Part shown: one piece after another, positions 6,575 to 15,400 of the stretch
Position numbering within the stretch: the stretch's first letter is position 1
Layout: every line of letters starts with the position of its first letter
DNA from: a virus
Reading direction: 5' to 3' (one strand)
DNA: 47,101 nt
Virus record (IMG/VR): IMGVR_UViG_3300031839_000645
Span: 1 to 47,101 of that record
Notes under the pieces: generated by a model
Databases searched by the model: none
What the model saw: only the letters and a program-made list of their open reading frames with translations
What the model was told of the DNA's origin: nothing
Program-made: the position numbers and the translations under genes

Positions 6575-6997
6575 TTATTTTAATTCAGTATTGTTCTTTT
6601 TGCTACTCCCACCAAAGAAAAAGTCAATAATAGTATTAACCTTCGCAGACATAGCACCAAAGATAGTTGAAATAAAGCTAATTTCAAACTCTCCAAGATC
6701 TAAACTTTTTGTAACAAAATACTGGAACATTACAAAAGTAATTCCAAAATAAGCTACAGTAAATAAGGTAGCTAAAAGCTTTTGTATTAACGCATCATCT
6801 TTGTATAAATCTCTTGCAGACTTTCTATCTTCAACTTCTTTTTCAAAAGCTTCACGTTCTGCTTGTAACAAAACTTTTTTTAATTCTAGTTTTGCTTGTT
6901 CTCTTTCTTCATCAGTTGTAATTACTTCATCAAGTATGCCTTCTGCATTCTCTACAACCTTACCAAATAAACCACTAAATATATTACTAAGAGCCAC
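6575..6997 (-). CDS. Holin-like protein (GTA_holin_3TM type)
   Basis: I place the start at the GTG of (V/M)ALSNIFSGLFGKVVENAE, because that opening is typical of the family and leaves only an 11-nt overlap with the upstream gene; an ATG at 7045 would overlap it by 59 nt. The product is about 140 residues. Residues about 30-70 form a charged helix (TTDEEREQAKLELKKVLLQA). Two hydrophobic segments follow (LLATLFTVAYFGITFVMF and ISFISTIFGAM). This layout resembles the 'holin of 3TMs' family of phages and gene-transfer agents. It probably permeabilises the inner membrane at lysis. The ending NTELK is Lys/Asn-rich, as in many holins. Confidence 0.75.
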   Translation of the reverse strand: MALSNIFSGLFGKVVENAEGILDEVITTDEEREQAKLELKKVLLQAEREAFEKEVEDRKSARDLYKDDALIQKLLATLFTVAYFGITFVMFQYFVTKSLDLGEFEISFISTIFGAMSAKVNTIIDFFFGGSSKKNNTELK

Positions 6998-7199
6998 AGC
7001 TTGGACAAATTTCTGGGTTATCAATATCACATCCGCTTTCCTCACACTCTTCTAAATTTTCAAAATATATATCTATATCGTCTAATTCGTTAAGCCAATC
7101 ATTAAAATCAAAATCACTATTATTGTAATCTGTATTTGTTTGATTGCAATCACAAAACGTTTTTGTGCACGATTCAGTATTTTTACAAGTTTTATTCAT
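6987..7199 (-). CDS. Cysteine-rich acidic small protein
   Basis: This 70-residue protein has eight cysteines: four in the first 18 residues (C-K-N-T-E-S-C and F-C-D-C) and four in the last 18 (ECEESGC; CPSCG). A very acidic Asp/Glu/Asn stretch separates them. Two four-cysteine clusters could bind metal or form disulfides if exported, but there is no signal peptide. No family is recognised. It lies between holin-like and membrane genes in the probable lysis cassette. Its start overlaps the upstream stop as TAATG, which supports the frame. Confidence 0.65.
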   Translation of the reverse strand: MNKTCKNTESCTKTFCDCNQTNTDYNNSDFDFNDWLNELDDIDIYFENLEECEESGCDIDNPEICPSCGS

Positions 7200-7417
7200 T
7201 ATTTACAATTTTTAATACTTACTATTTCTTTTTCTAAATCAATGATACGATCTTCATTCTCATTTATAATCTTTATCTTCTTTTCAAGTCTTTGCTCAAG
7301 AACCTTTATGTCTTCCTCTAATTGACCTATTTGACTGTAAGCTACACCCATAGTAAATATCACACCTATAATCCAAATGATATTACCAATAGATACTTCT
7401 AAGCTTTTAGTGATCAT
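7199..7417 (-). CDS. Small membrane protein with coiled coil (spanin-like)
   Basis: This 72-residue protein has one transmembrane segment at about residues 12-28 (NIIWIIGVIFTMGVAYS). A strongly heptad-patterned coiled coil follows (LEEDIKVLEQRLEKKIKIIN) to the end. An N-terminal anchor plus periplasmic coiled coil is the architecture of inner-membrane spanins, which disrupt the outer membrane in Gram-negative hosts, so this is a reasonable guess. No matching outer-membrane lipoprotein partner is visible beside it. It could equally be a holin accessory or anti-holin. It is coupled to the next gene by a TAATG junction. Confidence 0.65.
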   Translation of the reverse strand: MITKSLEVSIGNIIWIIGVIFTMGVAYSQIGQLEEDIKVLEQRLEKKIKIINENEDRIIDLEKEIVSIKNCK

Positions 7418-7423
7418 TTTCTA

Positions 7424-7651
7424 TTACCCTATAAATATTTTAGCTAGCGCAGCAGCTACAGCAGCATACAAAACCCATATAGCTTTAGACATAGTTTTTC
7501 TAGCAGATGTATTTTGATTAACTCTTGAAGCTATACCTCCATCAGGATCAAGTAGCTGCTTAGTAAGCATGTCTAACTTTTCATCCATCTTATCAAGCTT
7601 CTTATCCATTTGATCCATACGTTGTTCCATTAATGCTATTTGCTTTTCCAT
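7424..7651 (-). CDS. Tail-anchored coiled-coil protein (XhlA/holin-like)
   Basis: This 75-residue protein starts with a Met/Lys/Asp heptad helix (ALMEQRMDQMDKKLDKMDEK). It continues through LLDPDGGIASRVNQNTSARK and ends in a hydrophobic segment (AIWVLYAAVAAALAKIFIG). A coiled coil followed by one C-terminal membrane span matches the hemolysin XhlA / phage holin-accessory layout. Its place next to a three-TM holin-like gene and a spanin-like gene supports a lysis role. No signal sequence is needed for this topology. Confidence 0.7.
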   Translation of the reverse strand: MEKQIALMEQRMDQMDKKLDKMDEKLDMLTKQLLDPDGGIASRVNQNTSARKTMSKAIWVLYAAVAAALAKIFIG

Positions 7652-7660
7652 TTCAATATA

Positions 7661-7888
7661 TTATAAAAATTCTTCAGGTATTTCATCTACACATAAGTTT
7701 TTATTTTCCTGAGTTAACATCTCATAGCATTCTTGTGGAACAAAAATCATAAATTTATTTATTGTTGTAGAAGCTACTATATCTGATGTTGTATCTGTTT
7801 TAGTATCACTATTTGGATAATTATAATAATCATCCATATTTGATAATATTTCAATACATTTTTCCATTGATGATACTAAATACTTCAT
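7661..7888 (-). CDS. Small hypothetical protein
   Basis: A 75-residue acidic protein beginning MKYLVSSMEKCIEILSNMDD. A Thr/Ser/Asp-rich middle is followed by a hydrophobic strand (NKFMIFVPQECYEML). No family is recognised and there is no membrane span. It overlaps the lectin-like gene upstream as ATGA, which supports its reality. It may belong either to the surface-protein group upstream or to the lysis group downstream. Confidence 0.6.
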   Translation of the reverse strand: MKYLVSSMEKCIEILSNMDDYYNYPNSDTKTDTTSDIVASTTINKFMIFVPQECYEMLTQENKNLCVDEIPEEFL

Positions 7889-8685
7889 AATCTATCGTGT
7901 ATATTATGTCTTAATGCTAATATGTTTAATATTTCATCTTGATCTGCAGAAGTAACTGCATAATCATACATTACTATTTCATGTAAAATACCATCAAATG
8001 GCGAAGTTATACCAGCTTGCACACCAAATCTATTTATGTCAATAGGATTTTCAAAACTTGTTTCGGTATCTGTATGCGTTAATGTTGAAGTAACATCACC
8101 TGCTGCAGTAACCAGTTTTACAGTAACATCTTCTGAATCTCTATGAAACATCAATATATTCAACTCATCTTCTTCTAATAAATTACCACCAGGTAAAGTT
8201 AATAAGTGATCATTTCCTGATGTCCTTCCTCTAAATCTAATTTTAGTTCCATTATTTTGAACTCTAATAAAATTATTTGCGCTTGTCGATGATCCAAAAA
8301 AAGTATTATTTGAACTTAAATCTGTTGGAGTAATAACTATAAAAAAACAAAAATCATCAAACTCTACAAATCCACCACTTCTTTCATTGAACATTTCAAA
8401 TCTATGCGGAACACTAGAGTTGAAATCTAAAAAACCATTATTTAATGCTGGCTGAAATGCAGCATTTGATTGATAAAATTCTCTTTGTTTGTCTGTATTG
8501 CCAGAAACACTTTTAGCTTGATTTTCCCAATCAGATACATTTGAACCATTTAAAACAATACCCGCACCACGGATAGCGTGTAATTGTAACCCACCTACAG
8601 ATCCACCAGGAGCTTTAATGTCACTCAAATATAATGGTTTGAATGCACTAGAAACTTCTAATCCGTAGTGTAGTCCTAAATGCAT
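7885..8685 (-). CDS. LamG/concanavalin-A-like lectin domain protein
   Basis: This 266-residue protein reads as a single jelly-roll lectin domain. Aromatic and Gly-rich strands (FDDFCFFIVITPTDL, NTFFGSSTS, IRVQNNGTKIRFRGR) lead into the hallmark end DGILHEIVMYDYAVTSADQ followed by 'DEILNILALRHNI'. That end is the usual last strand and helix of LamG-like concanavalin-A folds in secreted and phage proteins. Such domains bind sugars. On a virion it would serve host attachment or decoration of the particle. No catalytic residues of a glycoside hydrolase are evident. It sits two genes downstream of the giant polymerase-like gene, among small virion-surface-like proteins. Confidence 0.75.
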   Translation of the reverse strand: MHLGLHYGLEVSSAFKPLYLSDIKAPGGSVGGLQLHAIRGAGIVLNGSNVSDWENQAKSVSGNTDKQREFYQSNAAFQPALNNGFLDFNSSVPHRFEMFNERSGGFVEFDDFCFFIVITPTDLSSNNTFFGSSTSANNFIRVQNNGTKIRFRGRTSGNDHLLTLPGGNLLEEDELNILMFHRDSEDVTVKLVTAAGDVTSTLTHTDTETSFENPIDINRFGVQAGITSPFDGILHEIVMYDYAVTSADQDEILNILALRHNIHDRL

Positions 8686-8686
8686 A

Positions 8687-9067
8687 TTAAGTAGCTGATG
8701 TAGAAAGACCTGGATGCGCTCCTGTAGCTGGTGCTACATAACATATTGCCTTACCTGTGTTAAGTGTTACAGCAGTCCATCTGCCATATATTGTAACTCC
8801 CTTTGGAAAAGTATCTCCACTAACTAAAGCTTTACCAAAACCAGGATTTTTTGCTGCATTAATTTCTATGTAAGCAGAAGCATTACCTGATTGTTTATAA
8901 GCTGTTAAAGCAGTAAATGTACTATCATCTATAAATGTAATAGCTACACAATGATGATCTGAATCGGTTGTTAAATTTTGTAAAGCTTCGTCAGCTGATG
9001 ATGCATCTAAATATGCACTTCCAAAATAACCTGTTGATACTGAAAATAAATCGTTTACGTTTGCCAT
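8687..9067 (-). CDS. Small beta-rich protein, tandem paralogue
   Basis: This 126-residue protein begins MANVNDLFSVSTGYFGSAYL and contains FPKGVTIYGRWTAVTLNTGK then AICYVAP. The adjacent 9072-9389 gene has MANTTDLFQYRFGRFGQTFI and FAKGTMLYGNFTSIKLHAGS then VMAYKD, the same order of motifs. The two are tandem duplicates that have diverged. Composition (Thr, Ala, Gly, few charges) is that of a small virion decoration protein. I know no family name for it. Confidence 0.7.
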   Translation of the reverse strand: MANVNDLFSVSTGYFGSAYLDASSADEALQNLTTDSDHHCVAITFIDDSTFTALTAYKQSGNASAYIEINAAKNPGFGKALVSGDTFPKGVTIYGRWTAVTLNTGKAICYVAPATGAHPGLSTSAT

Positions 9068-9071
9068 AATA

Positions 9072-9389
9072 TTATGTTGTTGCAGCTGTTGCTGTATTAT
9101 CTTTGTATGCCATTACAGAACCAGCATGCAGTTTAATTGAAGTGAAATTACCATACAACATTGTTCCTTTTGCAAACGCTTCTGCATTGCCAACAGTTGC
9201 ATTTTTAAAAGCATCACCATCTAATGAAGGAACATTTGTTGTTTGATAAGTTGTTTCACTATCAAATTTAGTGTCGTCTTCTAATACTTCTACTAGAAAC
9301 CATTTACCATTATACTGTGTGGTACTATTGATAAATGTTTGTCCAAACCTTCCAAAACGATATTGAAATAAATCTGTTGTATTAGCCAT
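9072..9389 (-). CDS. Small beta-rich protein, tandem paralogue
   Basis: This 105-residue protein has the pattern of its downstream copy: 'MAN..DLF...FG', a central variable part, then 'F.KG...YG.(F/W)T', 'L..G' and 'AY'. It is probably a virion surface or tail component. A TATATTTG motif 16-23 nt before its ATG, directly after the end of the giant gene, suggests that an extra transcript starts here. Such a transcript would let the surface and lysis genes be made in greater amount than the giant protein. No homologous family is recognised. Confidence 0.7.
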   Translation of the reverse strand: MANTTDLFQYRFGRFGQTFINSTTQYNGKWFLVEVLEDDTKFDSETTYQTTNVPSLDGDAFKNATVGNAEAFAKGTMLYGNFTSIKLHAGSVMAYKDNTATAATT

Positions 9390-9404
9390 TTTTTCTAATT
9401 TTTA

Positions 9405-9412
9405 CAAATATA
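9405..9412 (-). promoter_or_regulatory. TATATTTG motif after the giant gene
   Basis: In the 29-nt gap between the giant gene and the next gene the minus strand reads TATATTTGTAAAAATTAG, then As and the ATG. A near-identical stretch (TATATTTGCAAAATTAG) precedes the scaffold-like gene. It matches the Bacteroidota -7 element TAnnTTTG but lacks an obvious -33 box. Confidence 0.4.
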
Positions 9413-9418
9413 ATAATT

Positions 9419-12400
9419 TTATTTCTCTAAAAGAGGCTCTGTTACAGCTTTAAAAGGTAATATCTTACGAGCAGTACCACGAGCTTTTAGATCTCCTCTA
9501 TCACCAAATTTACTATCTCTTTGATACCTTTCAAATGTAATAAGTTCTTTACTAAATTGCAACGCATTTCTACCAGTTGATATAGATGCAGGAGGCAAAG
9601 TATAATTTACAAATCGTTTAGTATCTGTAAATATTAATGCATCATTGCTTAACTTCTGTACACTTTTACTATAAACTTCATCATCATCTGACAAACCTCC
9701 TAACATTAATAATAATGCAGTTAATCCAACACCTCTTAAAAACGCTTTAATTGCATTTTGCTCAAACTCTTCCAAATTATTAAATTCTTCTCTCATGTTT
9801 AATAAAGACTTTTCTCCTTTAAACATATCATTCACAAAGTTATAAGCAGCTCTGTAGGAACCTATTTCTTTTTCTCCAAATCTATTAATATCTTCTTGCT
9901 TTAATCTATTGTAAGCTAATGTAATAAACCAACGTTTGAACTGTTGAGCAGCAACACCTAAAGAATACATACCTAACAATCTTTGATCTAACTGCGTATA
10001 ACCTTCACCATGCAATGTAGATATTTTACTATTTATTTGCATTACTCTTTCTTCAGAAATTTCTTCTGATTCATATTCTTCTTGCGTTAGTTCTCCTAAA
10101 AAGGCAGAGCCTTGTATCCAAAATTCTGACAATTCCATTGGCAAATATGCAAGCTGTTCTATTTTAGAAAACTCATCTCTTTGACCAACAACATCTGTAA
10201 AGGTTAGCTCAACTATTCTATACTTTTTAAGAATACGTTTTGCTTTCCAGTCTTTATCTGTAAAAGATGTCCAAAATCTTTTTTCGCCTAATACAAATTG
10301 TTTACCCCCTCTGCTTCTTAACTCTTGATACTTACCAGCTAGAATATTACCTACACCAACAGCACCACTAAATCCTAAATGTATAAGAGCAGTCCATCTT
10401 ACCATAAACTGTGTTACCTTATCAAAGGTTTCTCCAAATGGTGAAGCTTGTCTTTCATTTCTTAAAAAACCTTGTCTCCAAACTTTAGTTACATACTCGG
10501 CTGTATTTTTGTTGCCCATTTGTTTATTTACTGCAATGACAGCATCAACTAATGTTGAAACATCATTCATACCTCTAAAGTTTCCATGACCATGTACAAA
10601 TACTACAGACCTTACATATTGACGTAAATTTTCAGCTATATCAAATGATGTAAGCTCTTTAGCTCTAACAGTTCTACTAGCATTAAATCTACTAAATAGA
10701 CCACCTTCCATAAGAGTATCCATTTCTAAATCAGTAGCAACTATAGGATCTCCATCTTCATGTACACCTAATTTTAATTGTGCCTCAGCTTTTGATTTTA
10801 ATTTTCTAAGCTCATTTATTTTTCTTGTAGAAGGCATTGTCAATTGACCGCCTTCAGATAAATAAAGGTCTTTCCAATATCCAAATGATTGAGATACTCT
10901 TTTACCATTTGGTGAAGTTCCAAACACTCTAACATTATCTATATTAGATGTTGATCCTAAATAATTTGCATATAATCCTAATAAACCTCTTGCAGATAAA
11001 GCTTCAAGATTGCCCATTTGAACGTGTGGTATATAGTATTCACCCATTCCATTTTTACCAAGTTGTTTACGGAAAATTTCCGTAATCTCCATATACTTAT
11101 TATAAAAGTCTAGTTCTTGTTGACTAGGATTATTTTGCATTAATTGTGATCTTGTAACAAGTTTTAATCCATTATCTGTTTGTGTAAACATTTTACCGTA
11201 TAGCTCTTGTTGTCTAGCTCTTAGATTAAATACACCTTTCAACATACCACCCTTACTTCTTTTTAATGCTTTATCTACAACATTTATTTCATCAATTAAA
11301 CCTTTAACCTCTCTAATATATTTACGATACTCTATCTCTATTTCATTAATCATTTCCTGCACTTCTGGTCTATCTGATGTCATGTTATTAGAACCAAACC
11401 ATTTTCTTATTGTAGATATGTCTTCTTCTCCAACAGTAAAAGTTTTTCCTGTTTTATTTGCAATCTTTTGCGATTGTTTTATCATAGCTTTTTTACCTAT
11501 AGCTAAATGTATCTTATGCAAAAGTCTTGGACTAGCTAATTCATCTTCAAAATCTTGTATTTTTCTAGCTTCGTCATATAGCTTATTAATACTTAACTTA
11601 TCTAAATCTCCTAATCTTTTTTCAGCGGCATCTATATTTGAAACAGAGTCTTGATATTTTTTATATCTATCTTCAAAATATGTTTTAATTTTTGGCTCTG
11701 CTTTATTTACAGCACTTGGACTATATCCTAAAAATTTTAAATACTCTGAATAAGATAAAACTTGATTAAGCTCTGATAAATGATCTTGATAAAATTCTCT
11801 TTTATTCAACTTAAATTTTGCTGTATTATTTGGCTCAAACGTTGTTTGACTTTTTAGATTTTGTTTTTCTTTTTCAGATACCTTAGTTTGTTCTTCATCT
11901 TTAAATAGCTTATTATGCTTTACTATTAATTCATTTGCTTTGTCAACTACAGCTGGATCATCTATTGATAAATTATTATTAATTTCTTTTTCAAGTAAAT
12001 TATCTAACATCTCAAATTTAGACCTTGTGTAATCTATTGAAAACAAAGGAGTTAAAGATTTACCTTTAAAGCCAAAACCATTTTTTAAATAATCATATTG
12101 TAAAAGTGCATCTTTGATTTCTGTAGGTAGTTCAGTAAATTCATTACGAGCTTGTTGCAATGTTTCTTCAACCGAAAATTTATTAATGCTTACAGGATTA
12201 ACTGTAATACTATTTTGGAAATAATCGTTGCCCTCTATGTTACTTAATAGCAAATAGTTTTTTACAAAATTTGTGCCTGGTCCTTTACTGTAATCTTCAA
12301 GTGTTTTATAAACTTCAGTTAGTTTTAAATTATTAAGATTTAATAAAGGCATTGCTTCCGATACTTTCATTAAATAATAGTCCTGAATAAGCTGTCTATG

Positions 12401-15400
12401 CTCGTATCGTGTAAAGTCCAACTTAATGTTTCTAGTGCTTTCTATATACTCAATAACTTGTCTTGCTTCAGGAGTGTACATAAACGTAGTAGATTTTTGT
12501 CTATCTACTTGTTTTTGTAATAAGTCAATTGAATGTTTAACTAATGGATCACTTCTAAAATTACCTAACGTATTTGGATTTAAGAAACTACCTTTTCTAT
12601 CCTCAGTTATAGTATTAATTAATCTTTGAGCATCATGTCCGTGAACTGGTATTGATTTGTGTACAGATAAAGCTTTACCAATGCTAAATATTTCATCTGT
12701 AAGTTTCTCTGTTTTATAAAGTAAATCAAACAAACTTTCTTCTGTATTTTGATTTTTAGATTTAAGTTTATTTATATCTAAATTTACATCTCCAGACCTA
12801 GCAAACGACTGTATCTTTTTTCTAGCTTCTTTTTTTGATACTTTAAAATACTCGCTATAAGCATTTATTACAGCCTGATTAGGGTTACTTGTGGTCATAA
12901 TAGATTGATCGCCTCTATGCTTATCGTAAAGCTTAACAATGGGATGATTCATTATTATTGACACATCTTTTATGCTTATACCATTTCTACCTAAAAATGT
13001 GAATATGTTTACTGTGTTAGGAGTTAATCCCAGCTTGTTTGCGTACTGAAACTTGGCATTATCTAATACTATATTAAGGAGCTGCGCAACTGTAAATGCA
13101 TTACCTTCTGGTTTAGCTTCATCAAATCTATCAACTAAAGAATCAATTTCTTGATAACCATTAATATTTATACCAAATGTAAATCCTACTTTATGACCAG
13201 CCATAACATTTAATACACGCTGTAATGATGCAATAGTACCAATCATATTTTGTGCTGGTACATTGTCATTAAAATATTGCGCATCACCTGTTGGCAAAAG
13301 TTGATTATCCATTTTTAGTTTTTCACCATAAAATGATTCAACTGTTTTTATAGCTTCCTTTGCAACTTCTTTAATTTCTATGGGCGTAGTAATTTCTTTA
13401 TATCTACGACCATCTATCTCTATATCACCTAATAGTTTTATGTTTAAATCTAATAATTCATTAGCAGATACTTGATAGTCTTTTAGCAAATTAGTTTGTA
13501 CTCTACCCTCTGTACCAAGTGGAGAAACTTTTGTAGTTCCTGGAACATTGCCCACATGAGAGTAATTTAAAAATATTGCATCACCATCCAAGTCAGCACC
13601 CATGACATTAGATACTCTAGAGGGTATAGCTATTGTAGATCTAGCACCATCTATTCCTTCAGCCGAAAAACCTTTTACTACAAATACTACAGATGATTGT
13701 TTACCATGCGCAGGAATACGAGTACCTAATACTAAATCACCTACCTTTATACCATCTTTTTTAGCTGTTGCTGGTATTATGGCTTCTGACACAACATAAT
13801 CTTTACCTTCTTCTATTAAATTATTTAATGCTGAGATATATTGTTCATCAGTTGCTTGATCGATAAGATCAGAAACTTTTGTATATGATTTTAAATCTCT
13901 ACCTATTGGAGATGTTTGATACGCAATTGTACCACCAAACATTGCTTTAGTTCCAAACTTAGTTAATCTTGATGCGGCTAACTGTTGGATTAAGTTATGT
14001 AATTGTGGGTGTAATCCTGGCGCGTATTGAGCTAATGATGTATTTTGATTACCAAAAAACTCTTCACCTATAAGCTTAGTAAGAAATTCTATATCTTTTT
14101 GTCTTTGTTCTGGCGTAGAATTATTTTCATAATGCACCGCATTACTGCGTTCTTGTTCAAAGCCAACCATAGATCTTGCAGCCAGCTCGTGCATACGATT
14201 TATCATCTCTTGCTCACCAACCTCAAGATTTGTGTGATGATGACCAAACAACTGTGAGGGCATGTGGAAGCTATGTCTTTCTTTATCAAGTTCTAACTGC
14301 AAACCAAATCCTTCTCCAGACAATCCATTCCAAGTATTGTTTTGATAAATTTCATTTTGTTTTTCTACAACTTCTTCTGTAGTTGTATTTTCCAAATCGT
14401 AAAAATAATCTGAACCAGGAGCATATACTTTTAATGCAGATTCAAATGTTGCTATAGGAATAAAATCATGCAGCTTTCCTGTAACTTCAGGACCTTCAAC
14501 AAGTCTTTGATCTCCAATAGTCTTTTTTCTGGCTCTTAATATGTTAGCTATCTTTTTTATGTAAGGACTATTCTTCTCCATCTCTGGAGTTATTTCATCT
14601 ATTTTAAATTTAGCAAATGTTCTTTTGCCAAAAACTTTTTTATTTTTATTATTGGTTTCTACATAATCATATACATGTTTGAATTGATTACCAACCTTTC
14701 TCATTGATCCAAACTTCTTTCTTATGATTTCACCATCACCAGGCAATACATAAGCTTGGGCATCAGTTGCATTAAATCCATCAAAATCAGTTACATCTTG
14801 AAATGCTACAAACTCTATAGGCGTATTACGATCATGTGGTGTATGTCTTTTAATTGCACCTTCAGCTCGTTTAATATAGTCTATTTCATTTTCTGATTGA
14901 TCGTGCTTACCTATTAAATACTCTTGAGCAAAAAACTTATTTACACTATAGTTTAATAAATAGTTTCTTACATCTTCTCTTTTTAATTTCTTTATAAGAT
15001 CATTTTGTTTTATTTGATTTTGATCTTTTTTAATTTGCTGTATAAATTTAGTTGTCTCTTTTTCTAAACCTATCAAAGAATATTTGCCGTTCTTCAAAGT
15101 AATTTTAAATGGATTTACATTATCACCTTTTGCATACTTTTTAGTATTATACCCAGCATTATATGCCATTTTAAGTAAATCTTGTCTTTGCTGTAAATTA
15201 TTAGCAATAGGTGTTTTTACATAATATCTACGTTTTGCTGCACCAAATACAGCTATAGGTTGATCGTAAAAAGATATTTCACCTTGTTTAAACCTTGATA
15301 GTGAATATAGGAAGTCATTAAAATCAGTCAATAATAGTTCTTGACTGTCCATCTTAACATATTTTCTATTTCTTCTTTTGTCTGTTTTATTGTATTTAGC

